Positions 46,414 to 58,964 of a DNA stretch of 64,000 bases are shown piece after piece. Within the stretch, counting starts at the first letter, position 1. Each line of letters begins with the position of its first letter. The position numbers were made by a program, and so were the translations under genes. This stretch comes from Crambe crambe (Eukaryota > Porifera > Demospongiae > Poecilosclerida > Crambeidae), in NCBI GenBank assembly GCA_963924555.1, contig OZ004595.1, positions 682,001 through 746,000 of the forward strand. Reading direction: 5' to 3'. Below the pieces are notes generated by a model. The model saw only the letters and a program-made list of their open reading frames with translations, was not told the DNA's origin and did no database searches.

Positions 46414-49400
46414 ATGGGTGAAGGAAGATCTAAACAGGTGAACTGTAATGCATGCTCATCAGTAGGTCTAGAAATCCAGATGAAGAACTTGTTCACTGAT
46501 GCCATTAAGTATCAGGCTATGGCGCCTAAAATATTGGGGAGGACAGCTGCATTGGTCGGCTAATTCGCCTCAAAACAGCAGCTGTTTGTTTGTTATGTAC
46601 AGCCTGTCCTGCTATTTATCAGTTGGCCAATTTATCTTTCTAGTAGAGATAGCAGTTAGCTAGGTCTGCAAGTTCTTTTAGACTTGACTGGTAGATAGTG
46701 TTACTGCTAGTTTATAGTTTGACTATCTAGATGTTTCCTCCCTCTACAGAAACTCGAGGGAAAGCTTTATTTTGCATTGAAGGTGAGTTGTCATGAAAGT
46801 AGCTGCTGTGATGTTGTGTTGGTCCAGTGCCCTCTGGTCAGTCACTGCAAAGCACCTTAGGCCCATAGAAACAGTCTGTCAAAGATGAGGGGTGCTCGTA
46901 TGCAGGGACAGGTTGCTTATTGGAATGCTGGACTACTCAACCTTAAAGCAGTTACCTCCAGCATGTGGGGCCTAATATTTCGTACAGATTGTCAACACGC
47001 CTCAGCTTGTGTGCCTGCTAGACCCCTGTCCATTTTTATAGGCCAAATGCTGACTCGGCATAATTCTAGTCTTGTGACTCACAGACACCAGGACAATATT
47101 GAGCACACTTTTTAATGAACATTCTCAACATTTGGAGTGTGCAGCTCAAACACCTTGCATGCTAGACCTCTGCTCAATTTTTTACAAGCCGTTACCAACC
47201 CATTCAAGTGTGCCGAGGGAAATGGGCGGGGTCTAGTGACTCATGGACCCCATGACCTTATAGAGCATGATGTGCTCTACGGGTTCTCCAAGTTCGGAGG
47301 CTGTAGCTCGCATGCTGTGGGTGTGGTGATTTTTTTTTGTGGTGCATGATGGCTGTCTTTGTGTGTTGGTTGTATGGTTGTCTCACCTTCTCTCTCTCAC
47401 TCCTCACAGTTGAAGGCATTGAAGCAGAGTGAGATAAAGAACTGGGAACAGGTGAGTGATGAGTGTAGCAGTGGTATGATGAGGGCGTGGCATGTGGCCC
47501 AGTCCATACCTGGTGTGTATTCCATGTGTGCAGAAATTGTCTGCTGCTCAGAAGAAGCTCAGTCATCCTTCCCTGAGAAAAGGAAGGAAATCTCAGCTTG
47601 AGAAGAAGGTGAAGGATTGTGAGGAAGAGATCCAGGGATGTAAAGAGTATATCCTTGGTAGAAAAGAAGAAATAAAGAAGCTTCGGGATGCCCTGGGGCA
47701 ACTTACTTGTAAGTATAAAGATTTAGCAACTAATTAGATGATGTAATGATACATTATACAAGTTAAGTAATAGCCCAGAGCTATAAAATAGTGTGCGCTC
47801 AGCTGGGAGGTGTAATTAGTAATTAATAGTAACATGTAAGAATTAATTAGTGACTAATTAAAAGTAGGTGAAATTAATAAATGTTTGAGTGGCCATAACT
47901 TTTGAAGGGAAAGTGCTATAGTCTTGAAATAAGAACCATTCTGCTCAGAAAATTCTACTCTTTCTTTGTGTCACTACTAGCATTACCTAAGAGAGTGTTA
48001 GGGAGGTGGTAATCCATTTTGGCATGTATTTTATTATCATTTTATCAGCAGAATGTGACTGTTGTGATGTCTTGTAACACTTATTATAAACTGTTATGTA
48101 AATAATAATTTTTTCCCCTCTTCAGCTGCTTCCCAGAAGCCTGATTCTTCTTCCCAGAAAGAAACCCAGAGTGAGTATTGTAATTAAGCTGCAATAAGCG
48201 GTCCCATTTGGACATACAATGGTGCGCTTTAATTGAGGTTCTTGGCCAATTAAATAATATTACCATTATACCAGCATTACCCAGAGCTATATAAAATAGT
48301 GCTGGGTGGTAAGTGATTAGTGACTAATTAAAAGTAGATGAAATTAACTTTTGAAGGGAAAGTGCTATAGGCAGAGAATTTTACTCTTTCTTTGCTAGCC
48401 CATTCCATTCCACTGAATAAAGACACCCTGCTGAACTGGAACTTCAGTTTGTTATTACTACAACTAGCAGTGCAAACATTAATAATTATAGCTAGCTATG
48501 TGCTTATTGCATGATTAGCAATACTCTCAGTGATTATGAAGCTATGTCCATTAATATAGCTATCTATAATTTTAATGTTCATGGGCTATGATTGCTCTAT
48601 AAATCTCACTTTCCAACTGTGATTTAAATTGTTATGTGCACAGATGATATGTCCCGAGGTAATACACAACACACGGAAGCTTATTATAAAGCCATCAAAG
48701 ATAAAATTACATTGATGATAAAGGTGGTTAGGCTCGTTCATGCTGGCATTCCTCGATCAGGAAAGTCAACTACGATAAAACGCTTGGTGGGAGATATTTT
48801 GAATATTTTAGACATTTCACCTAGTACTGGAGTTGGCAAGCAAGAAGGTCAGATTATTGTCACAAGAAAGATGAATTCCGATATGGTAGCAATTGGAAAA
48901 TCATCTGAGTGGTCCAGACTGAAGGGCTTCATAAAAGAAGATAGCTTGCTCAAACAACTACTAAAGACAAAAAAGAAGTCAGATCAAGAAAATCAGTCAG
49001 CTGCTTCTGCTTCAGTAAAGGCGTCTTCACGACATGTACATAACGAAGCAACAAGAGAGGAAATACACGAGCTAATGTCACTTTCTTCTGTGGGTACCAA
49101 GGATCCAGCTGAAGTCGAGGATCTGGAGGAACTCGAAAATCTGCTGAGTAATTTGCTTGTGCTTTTGATCAATACTGACACTGGTGGCCAGTCTGAATTC
49201 CTGGATATGCTGTGTGCTCTCATCATGGGTCCTTCCCTTTACCTTCTCTACCATAACCTAATTGATCCACTGGACAAACCTTTTGATACTTATTTTGCTG
49301 ATGATAAAGGTAATCCAACTGAAAAAGTAAAATCTACTGATACAGTAGAGGAATGCTTATTCCGAATTCTCTCGAGCATTGATTGCTTTAGTAAGCCTAA

Positions 49401-52400
49401 AGAGGAATCTACTATTCAGAAAGATCCAAAGTATTTTATTCGTTCCAAGGCCATTTTTGTTGGGACACACCGAGATAAGGTGAAGAGTGATAAAGAACTT
49501 TTTAAAAAGCAAAATTATCTTAAGAAAAAAGTTGAGAAATTGGGTGTGTGTACAGAAGGCACTCTTCTCTTCCTCCCTAATGGCGAGCCTATTTTGGCGG
49601 TGGATAACTTCAAAGGAAATGACGATGAGAGAAAAGATATGAAAGATACTTTTACAGATTTAATTAATCGTCACTTTGATGAGATCCCCATTCCGGCAGC
49701 ATGGCTAATTCTGAGTCTCTACATGCGCAAGGATCTACAAGCTAATCGTATAATGTCTTTGAAAGATTGTGAAGAGCAAGCAATGAAACTTGAAATGGAC
49801 TCCGAAGAATTAAAAACAGCTCTTTGGTTCTTGCATCACTGCTTGGGGCTGATCTTATATTATCCTGAAGTGAACGAGATCAAGAATAAAATTTTCTGTG
49901 ATGTGCAGGTTGTTTATGACAGCATTACACAATTGGTTGTGCACACGTTTACAACAAAAAGTGGTCAACATGGTATAACAAAGAATTTCCGAGAAAAAGG
50001 GATGTTTTCAGATCATGATTTGGAGTGTGCAATGAGATGTGGTGATAGCAAACCTGATCTACTCCCATTACATGAATTAGTAGCACTTCTCAAGCACCTT
50101 AAGATTTTGGCAGTAATACCTGACGAAGAAAGTCAAAAAGGGAAAACATACTTCATGCCATGTGTCCTGAATAATGCTACAGGTGATGAATTAAAGAGCA
50201 TGTTGAAGACAGTCAAGGAATCGAAGGACAATCCTGCTCCTCTGATGCTTCAATACGATTGTGGCTATGTGCCTGTGGGGATATTTCCTCACATGATTGC
50301 TGACATTGCCTCTCGGTGGAAATTGGCTGAAGATAAAGTTATCAGGAAGAATATGATCCAATTTTCTGTTGGTGAAAACGAAGTCATCTTCACGTCATGT
50401 CCCTCAAATATTACAGTTGCACTTTCACGAGATCGCATTTGTAAAACTTCAAATGAACAGATATGTCCAGACATACGTGGAGAGATTGTGTCTTCTTTGA
50501 AGAATGTAGCCAAATGCATGAATTACAAGTTTGATATGAAGTATAAATTTGGCTTCAAGTGCAATCATAACGACCTCTGGACACGGTTTTGTAATTTTGC
50601 TCAAAGTTTACTCTTCCACCCTCCAAAAGGTCACCTCTGTTTGTATAAGAGAAATCATGTGCATGGAAATCACGTGCAATGTCAGTCTGACTATCATAAA
50701 GATAATCTCACAGAGTCTCAACGGGTTTGGTTTCCTAAGGTGAGCTTAGTATTACCATGAGAATAAATAAAGTTATTATAATTTTGTTTACTTTAGCAGT
50801 GCAAAGATGGTCCAATTGCTGTTGGTGAGTGATTACTGCAGTAGAGGAACAACCCATTGTTTGGATTGTAAAAAGGTCACCTACAGCAGACCACATGATA
50901 ATAGCCTATCAGCAACTGTCTGGTCCAGTTTACATAATGAGATAAGGTTGTGTACTAACCTTTGAGTATAATCCTGCCCTCCACAGTCCAGAATAATTGT
51001 TTAGTGTTAGTGATACATGTACTCACAATACATCTTGCAAGGTTGCTGTAATTAACAATACACCCTTGATAGTACTTCTATTTTACAAGCAGGAATTGCA
51101 CAGCCTGCCACTCAAACATCTAATCGAGGTTAGTCACTACAGTATAGTCAGCCTCACTGCATTATGGTAACATCATCATCTAGGCTGGTTCTGGTGGACT
51201 GTAATTGCATTACTAGCCATTCTCTTTGCCCTCTCTTGTAAGTTATGCCATGGATGGCCTTATCTGCTAATAATATTAATAATTCTTTAGACATTGTACC
51301 ATCCAGTAAAGGTGAGTTTACTGTGTTTGTATGTTTCCTCACTGTATTCAGGACCATCAGGTTCATGAATACTATCACTCCCTTAATGTGTTCACTATTG
51401 ACTCCTGTATAGAGCAAACCTCTGTTGATCTGGGAAGGAGTGATGCAACTACTCAACTAGGTGAGTATAGTACATTACAATCCCTTCCTCATGCAGTTGG
51501 ACAGAAATGATGTTTGACAATATCTATAACTAATGCCCCTTGGCTTTATCCATTGTAAAGCCTATAGTGGTGAATATTACATACAAGTCCCTTATCTGAT
51601 CACAATGTGACTGTGTTTTAGGGTGCATTAATAAACCTGCTTGCAATGCTGTGCCTGGTCCTTCGGACTCTGTGAAGAAAGAAGCTTGGAAGACTGAGAA
51701 GCAAGCTTCAAAGGCAGGGGAAGAAACTGAGAGGGTTATTGCATCATTTGAAGGTTGGTGAAGAAAGGCTCTCTAATGATAGCTACGTATATGAGTTAAA
51801 TTTGGCAGTGTATTAAATTTGACGGTTTGGCGGTCTGTCTTGGAACTGCCAATAATAATGTCTGCCGATATCTATAGCTAGGTTATAGGGTCTGGGGGTT
51901 GGACTTGAGTGTATCAATGAGTTGCGCACAAGACTATAGTAGCTAGCTAGCTAGCTAGTTCAGTTTCCAGCTGTTTTGCGATTGTGATGGCTCTTCAAAT
52001 ATACTTGAAGAAGGAAGAAGTGAGCAGGCAGCTGACATCAATTTGGCAAACTACATATAAGTTGCCATCTGATATTACTGCAACAGCATATGGGTCCTCC
52101 GAGTTTCCTTCTTCCCTTGACAGCTGAATAACTACTTTTGGATTTCAGGTAGCTTTGTATATGTAATAGCCTTGAACACAACTAGTCAAGTGAAACTCCC
52201 TGGCTTGCTTGGCGCTCGACCAATGGCACGCGCATGCGGTGGGTAATAATGCAATAATGATGTCTGCCAAAAGCCTTCCATGGTAAAAACACCAAATAAA
52301 ACTCCTTGGTACTCACACTTGAAACAAAACTAACAAACAAAAGAAGAAGAAGAAAAAAAAAAGAATGACTATTCCTCCATTAAGTTTTGTACATGTAGCC

Positions 52401-52943
52401 TATAGCTAGGTTGTTTTTTTATATTTTGTTTTGTTGTTATTCTTGTTGGTGTTTGTTATTTGTTGTTTGTTCTTGTTGTTCTTGTTGTTTTTAGTAGTTG
52501 TTTCATATCTCAGTGAGTCTTTATTGAGGGGTTTCATATACTAGCTAAGCTTTCATTAATTGGACCATGTATTATTATCGTGCTATAGACACTCCACAGC
52601 TTACCAGTAAGGACCATTCCACTATCTCTCGCCTCCTGAATGATTTAAATCGCGAAAAATTGAGATGCCTGGGTGGAGCTCTGGGATTACTGGACAGCAA
52701 TCTACAGAGGATGAGGAACCTCCTTGCAGACATGGTGTCTGCGTGGCTCAATGGAGATGACAATGTAATGAATATGGATGGAGTTGGAGACACTCGTAGT
52801 TGGGAGGGTCTAATACAGGGCCTATTGAAGTGTAGCATGAAAGGAACAGCCGACAAAGTCAGGAAGGTAAGAATCTTGCACACTTACCTAGCTACTCTAA
52901 GATTTTTATTTTTTATTTTTCTATTGTATAGAGTCTCGAGTAA
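46414..52943 (+). CDS. Unit 5: coiled-coil Roc-COR protein with transmembrane exon and Death domain (class B)
   Basis: Exons: 46414..46437, 46750..46782, 47410..47451, 47534..47708, 48126..48170, 48644..50739, 50797..50824, 51093..51128, 51184..51237, 51291..51311, 51413..51460, 51622..51753, 52589..52866 and 52932..52943. Every join is in phase and the total is 1007 residues plus stop. The start is MGEGRSKQ. The GTPase has P-loop GIPRSGKS, DTGGQSEF and GTHRDKV, followed by a COR-like region (IPAAWLILSLYM, LHHCLGLILYYPE). The exon 51184..51237 encodes GWFWWTVIALLAILFALS, a predicted transmembrane helix near residues 828-845. Three linker exons then lead to a Death domain (LRCLGGALGLLDSNLQRM, SAWLNGDDN). 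Such a helix would anchor the protein with the Death domain on the other side of the membrane from the GTPase, or mark a re-entrant hairpin. The final exon is only SLE-stop and is the least certain. Confidence 0.82.
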
Positions 52944-53113
52944 CTATAACAACTGATAACTTCATACTTTTTTGATATTAGCTATTGCACATCCAATGCA
53001 GCCTCTGTGATGGGCATGCACACAAATCATGATGTATAGTAGTTATACAGGTGTAGAGGCATCTAGGAGAATTATTTATTTTTGTAAACCAAATAATGTA
53101 GCTACAAAATGAC

Positions 53114-53500
53114 TTAATTGTCGAATCGAGTCAATCTGAAAGGTGAAAGGTTGTAAGACGGAGATTGGTCCAGAGCAAGTTCGCTTAAAATCTTACCAAT
53201 CACAGGACTCAGCTTGAACCCATGACCTATATGCAGAATTATGATTAATCGTCATGGACCCTGTGCGGATAATCCCTCATGATCTTGCAGAATGGACACT
53301 TTTCTAGCACATTCAATATAAAAAAGCTGTTTCAATCATACCTGAAAAACCTGTTCCAATAATGATATTTGGGTGTTCAGTATGTCTGTCCAATACTGGG
53401 TTCTCATCAGGACTCTCCTAATAATTATCAGAAAATCAATATTATTAGCAGATTGAGTTCTTACTGAATATTAAGAGTTAAATTATTCAGCTAACACTAT

Positions 53501-53540
<40 letters not shown>

Positions 53541-54731
53541 ACCGTGTACATGCAAGGCTCCACTATGCTAGGAGTAGAAGCCACTCCCTTGAAGATTCTC
53601 TTCACAAAGCCTGTAGCCACACTGATAATGGAGCTGAATGATTGGTTGGCATCACGATCATCAGGCTCTATTTCATATTCTGGACTAGGTTGAGAATGAT
53701 AGAAAATCTGTGTTGATTCACACAATATAAATCTACGTTTACCTACTATAGTAGACTGTATTTGCAACATTGTGGTTAGCTATAGCACTCAATACTAACC
53801 TTGACTAGCCCAGGATATTCATGTATTGGCAAGCCATAGAATAAATGTAGATGTCCTCCCTCTGTATATCGAGCCATTAATACAGGGAAATTCTTCGGAG
53901 AGTAGTCCTCAGGTGAATCAACTTTCCAGTACAAAACTTTAGCTCTCAAAATCTGCAAGGCCGGAACATTGTTCATGGTGAATACTATAGACTAATAACA
54001 GCCAGACACAAATTCCTTAGCTTTGCTGCAGGCTAGTGGACCAGTGTACTATAAGCAATATGACTATCATCTGGTACTACGCATGTCCTTGATAATAAAT
54101 GTTACTTCAAGGACTGCCCACCTTCATAGGTATCTCTATACCAAGTGTTTTCAAGATGGTAGGTGTCCAAGCTCCAGCTGTTATCACTAGCTTTTTTGTC
54201 TTGAAATCTCCTTTGGTTGTCTTGATGGTGATCACATCGCCAGGGACAATCTCGGTCACTGGATGTTCATCTTGCAGTTCTCCTCCAGCTGACACAAACA
54301 GTTTCTGTAAATTGTAAATGGAATCCTCAATCTATCTAGCTACTACATACTAAAGGAGAAAATAGCTTTGGAAAAGAAAAAAATTGCCATAGCACACAGC
54401 TTCAAAGTCCATGCACAATCACAACTAAAAGGCTCCTTGCAGTTCAGTACCACACCTGATAAGCAGCCAGTGCTTCTGAGGCTTGTAGAATTCTTCCATC
54501 TTCTTCAAATACACATGTAAAATCTGATGGTATGGATATCTGGTTAGAGTACCTTTCATTGGCCTGCAGAGTGAAGTCAAGAAAGTTATACTGACTGTGA
54601 GTTCCTTCACATCACCAGCACAACTTACTTCACTAGCAGAGAAAGTTTCGTGTGAAATTCCATTGCTTTCCAGACTGTCAGTTACACTAGTCATGACATC
54701 CTCTGAACCAAATGCCAAAATACCTGTCTGA
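53114..54731 (-). CDS. PIPOX: Peroxisomal sarcosine / L-pipecolate oxidase-like, 5'-truncated
   Basis: Minus-strand exons 54731..54629, 54563..54456, 54304..54122, 53952..53800, 53707..53543, 53417..53342 and 53226..53114 join in phase to about 266 codons and a stop. Landmarks are [83 protein letters not shown] and [14 protein letters not shown]. These match the substrate/FAD domain of the monomeric sarcosine oxidase family, which oxidises sarcosine or pipecolate with FAD and releases hydrogen peroxide. The N-terminal nucleotide-binding GxGxxG third is absent; a GA repeat and duplicated spacer lie where it should be. The C-terminus reads RFDN, not a canonical SKL-type peroxisomal signal as in vertebrates. 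Probably a truncated copy, though the remaining frame is intact. Confidence 0.75.
53500..53538. repeat. (GA)n microsatellite in a PIPOX-like intron
   Basis: About 18 GA repeats just downstream, on the minus strand, of the donor at 53542. Confidence 0.95.
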
Positions 54732-54734
54732 CTG

Positions 54735-54766
<32 letters not shown>

Positions 54767-54830
54767 TGTAGCAGCTTGTGAAGGAGGGGAGGGGATGGAG
54801 GGGAGGGAGGGGGGGGGGGGGGGGGGGGGG
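54732..54830. repeat. (GA)n plus G-run at the truncation point of the PIPOX-like gene
   Basis: GA repeats (54733..54760), a purine stretch and about 22 G (54809..54830) lie immediately before duplicated spacer R3. The missing 5' exons of the oxidase end at this junction. Confidence 0.85.
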
Positions 54831-55587
54831 TTACTTGACTAGTTAAAAATATTCATAACTGCATCATGACAATTATGAGAAAACTGGCTGCACGTAGTTT
54901 TTGGCATTGATGTTGTGAATGACATGGCAGGTATATAATATCCACTCACTCCACTTGACGTATGAGATCTTTACGAGGTTCTATTAGCTCTCAGTATGTG
55001 GAGCAACTGTTAACAATAACTCAATGTCTATCACAAGTTTGTGTTTGTGGTCAGTAATGAATATTCTTAACCAGTGAGGTCTCGTCTCATACCCGGTGTA
55101 AAGTAGCTACCGTTGTAAAGCTTTCTTTTGAGACCAAAATCAAATTGATGGGGGTAGCTAGCATCATGGAGGTATGGATGGGAAAAAGAATGGCAGCTGT
55201 AAATAGTGGGTGGGAGGCCACCACTATAATTGTAGGGTGGTCTGGAAGCATTCACCCTCAGAAGTATCACTGCATCAGTACTTAATTCCTGCACAATGTT
55301 GGGCATTCACTGAGGGGGACTAAGCCCCATAGTTAATTTGGGAGGGGGGACAGCCCCCCAGATTTCTACGTCACTGTACTATGTTGAGAATTATTCACAG
55401 ATAGAAATGATTCTTTTTTATGGAGCAACAATGACAGGGACCAGTTATTTATGTGAATTTATAGGATATGCAAAATTCTAAAATGAAGAAAAGTCAACTC
55501 TTCTTGAAGTACAGGTTACTAACAGCCATGATACCGCCATTATAGATGAAAGATGGTGCTCCCTTGCACTTATTGTGGTACTCGTAA
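54831..55587. repeat. Segmental duplicate 'R3', copy 2
   Basis: Matches about 13008..13755, including TTACTTGACTAGTTAAAAATAT and the block AGTATCACTGCATCAGTAC. It breaks off at ACTCGTAA, where retrotransposon sequence begins. A third copy runs 57521..58565. Confidence 0.75.
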
Positions 55588-55900
55588 GCAAAAGCAGAAG
55601 CAGAATTTTGACAGCCGTCATCGTGTTCGAGTACTCCCTCCTATTCCTAACAACACAGAAGTGCAAATCACATCTGGGACTGAGACCACAGGCCAGGTAA
55701 TCACACCAGCCAATGCTCCAAGGTCATACATAGTTGAAACGCCCACTGGCTTAGTGAGGAGGAATCACCGCCACCTCAATGTTATTCCTAATGACCAGAC
55801 TTCCGATGGAGTTCAACAACCTGATACTCCTCCCCGCCAGATTATGATAAGGTCCCAAACCGGAACAGTAATTCACCCCCCTGACCGATTCCATTTCTAA
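55588..55900 (+). pseudogene. Ty3/Gypsy polyprotein C-terminal fragment
   Basis: An open frame reads FDSRHRVRVLPPIPNNTEVQ, later PRSYIVETPTGLVRRNHRHL and ends HPPDRFHF-stop. This is the region that follows the integrase core in metazoan Ty3/Gypsy elements. Reverse transcriptase, RNase H and the integrase core are absent, so it is a dead fragment. A purine-rich GAGAAAGAGAGATG follows at 55908..55921, as expected for a polypurine tract. Confidence 0.7.
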
Positions 55901-55920
55901 CCAAACTCTGAGAAAGAGAG

Positions 55921-56091
55921 ATGTGGTATAACTATACTAGTTCATGTAGTTACATGTACTGTTTATAATTAGGTTACATGTTTACAGGTTAGCACCTGCT
56001 TAGAGGTGCATGATCATACTAGCAGCTGTTTTATATAGAGAGAACTAGCTATCAACAGACTATTACTCTTATACTATTTCGTAGATACCAT
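55921..56091. mobile_element. Candidate 3' LTR of the Gypsy fragment
   Basis: It starts TGTGGTATAACTATAC directly after the polypurine-like stretch and plausibly ends near GTAGATACCA. No 5' LTR is present in the window, so the right boundary is a guess. Confidence 0.35.
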
Positions 56092-56185
56092 AGGGACCTA
56101 AGGGACCCCTTTTCCATTACCATTAGCCACAGTATACTCACTGCATGGTGCTGTGGATAATTATTGTGGTTTAAATGAAAGAGCC

Positions 56186-57010
56186 ACATGGTAACATATT
56201 TTGAGCCAGAGAAAGACTACATGTAGCTGTATAGACAAGAACAGAATTATGAAGCTAAGCTACAGTTGATCTAGTTGTTATTTGGGTGTGGTTTGGTCAA
56301 AAGTCAGCCAAAAATTTTAGGGCTGGAGCTAGCTATTTTATAGTGGTACAGCTTGCGACCACACAGTGGCACATAGCTACTGTGCAAAGTGCACCATTTA
56401 GGCCCAGAAAATTTTTTTCTATTTTAGGTGTCTCAGATCCAATCTGGTGCAATCTGGAGCATCAAATTTATCCAACTGAACTTGGATAAACTATCAGTTT
56501 CATCTGTGTGAATGTGCAGCACCATTAGGTTATTCAAAGCATTTGACTCACTGTAGTTCTCAGGTAAGGACAATCCATACATTTGAGAATGCTAGTCTCT
56601 GAGTGATACAACTTTATTATATTATCATGAGCTTTAAATAGTGCCAAAATTTATAAATCACATTGTGCACCCACCCATGGTTCACCATGCTTTCTTAAAT
56701 CAGCTAGGCTATAGAATTACAACTTCATTACTCTAATCAGTGAGTGGGTGGATGAATACCACAATTGTAATGGAGTAATGAAGTGTGAAATTGAAATTCC
56801 TGTAAGTTACATGTAGTGTTCATCCATCCACTAATTAATTAGTTGGTGATAAATCTTTTAAGTGGGAGAGGATGTGGTATGAATAATTCACACATCTGAT
56901 GAGTGAACACTTGCTAACACCTAAAACTAATACTGTTGAATATCAGACCGAGCCATATGACAATATGCTGCTTATGAATAATTTGAGAGGGACCCAATTC
57001 ATCCCTGTCC
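56186..57010. repeat. Segmental duplicate 'R4', copy 1
   Basis: Nearly identical to 63238..64000 (window end). No exon was found. The shared block starts CACATGGTAACATATTTTGAG. Confidence 0.85.
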
Positions 57011-57520
57011 AGAGTCTCCACTACAGTTTTCAGGGTTTTAAAAAAAATGTGGTTTATGTTCACTGAAATCCAACTATATTAACATCTTAATTGAGATCAA
57101 TTTAATACTTCATACATAATCAGTGGCTGATCCAGGGGCCATGGTGCAAGCACATGGACCCTCTTTCCAAAAACTCTGGATCAGCTCCTGGTGAGTGTGG
57201 GTCCCCCCCCAACTAGAAAATGGGGACCCCAGGATCCCCACTTCTCTAATGATTTGGGGATGGTGGGCCCTGATTTTGGGGGGTTCCCATATCACTGTTT
57301 ATACAATGGTTCGACTTACATCGCTGATTTTTGCTCCACACAGCCTTCTCTCCCAACACCACACAAGGTAGGTCTTGGAGTTAGTGACACTACAGGGAGA
57401 CAGTCATGTCAACTGATGGCTTACATTGGTTCAGTATGAGCTAGGTTTCCATGGTGAAATGTCAAGGAAGGATTCATTAAGTAATCAACCCTCAAGAAAA
57501 CACTTTCTCTTGAAGCTGAA

Positions 57521-58565
57521 CCACTATAATTGTAGGGTGGTCTGGAAGCATTCACCCTCAGAAGTATCACTGCATCAGTACTTAATTCCTGCACAATGTT
57601 CACAATGTTGGGTATTCACTGTTGATTTGGAGGGGGGGGGGGGGGGGGGGGGAGACAGCCCCCCAGATTTCTACGTCACTGTACTATGTTGAGAATTACT
57701 CACAGATAGAAATGATTCTTTTTTATGGAGCAACAATGACAGGGACCAGTTATTTATAGGATATTCTAAAATGAAGAAAAGTCAACTCTTCTTGAAGTAC
57801 AGGTTACTAACAGCCATGATACCGCCATTATAGATGAAAGATGGTGCTCCCTTGCACTTATTGTGGTACTCGTAACCATGGCATCAAAAGGAACTTATTA
57901 TTATGAAATATAAACTCATGGAAATAAAAGTTACTAAGCGATCCTATTAAAATAATTTCACCTGAAAGATGAAGATGGACTAGTAGCTAACTTCTCTCAA
58001 AGATGCTGATCTCACGAGTCTTGCCAAAGAGGCATTAGAGACAGGATTTATCCCACAAACTATCTTTGATTTGTTCATATCCTGCTCACTCAAGATCAGG
58101 TACTTTTTATGTATGTGTACGAGATGGTATTCATTATGAGAAATGGCTAAACTTACTTTCTCAATTTATTTCGAACTACCTCACATAAGGAATCAAATAA
58201 AACCAATACGAAGAAACAGGCAAAAGGTTTGACATCTCCAGTTCCTTCTAACTGGAAACTATAAGGTAAAATCATGTTTATCATACAGGAACGTGGTTTT
58301 GTGGTAGAATTGTTATGTGAGGTCAAATGAAATATGCTGTACACATGCATGAATTTGATACTGTGGAGATCATGTAGCTAGCTAACAACACTCCATCTTG
58401 TACATCATAATCACCTTGCAAATTCTATACTCACAGTAATCTATCAGCTATGTCGCTACTGCAGCTTGTTTACAAGCTTGTACAGCAGGGCAATTAATTG
58501 TTTTATTTTCATTGTTGAATTTACTGTTGCATGTTTTTGACTTTTATTATTATCACAGTTTTGAG
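57521..58565. repeat. Segmental duplicate 'R3', copy 3
   Basis: Matches 13400..14445 with deletions; it contains a G-run (57631..57652) and the exon-like segment at 58003..58099. It runs on without a break into the sequence upstream of unit 6, as copy 1 does for unit 2. Confidence 0.75.
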
Positions 58566-58603
58566 TGTACTTAAATAATTGCCCATTTAGTTATAATCAT
58601 GAT

Positions 58604-58731
58604 CATGGCACTGAATTAAGTCAGCCTATTATTCTAATTACCAGGGACCTACTCTGACTTAAAATGCTGCCATTTAATGTGAATACTTATATTGGCATGG
58701 AATTAAGTCACTGACTTAATTCAGTGCCATG
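58604..58731. mobile_element. 128-bp MITE with 20-bp terminal inverted repeats, copy 3
   Basis: It starts CATGGCACTGAATTAAGTCA and ends with the exact complement. It is the best-preserved of the three copies in the window. Confidence 0.75.
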
Positions 58732-58964
58732 TATACTCGTGGCATGTTTGACTTAGCTAAATCAACGCCATGAGTGACTCAAGGCATGGATGACTTAATT
58801 CAATGCCATGAGTAACTCAAAGCATTTATGTAGGCTGTAAATTATCTTACCTGGATCTCAATCACATGATCCTAACACTCCTTAAAATCTGCCACGCCCT
58901 TATTTTGTTCTTGAACAATCTTCTTTTTCAGAGCTATATCGTATCTCTTAGCGGCTGTTGTGGT

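Noticed and set aside
54809..57652. G-runs at 54809..54830 and 57631..57652 as regulatory G-quadruplexes
   Set aside because: They are homopolymers of differing length at equivalent places in R3 copies, best explained as unstable simple repeats.
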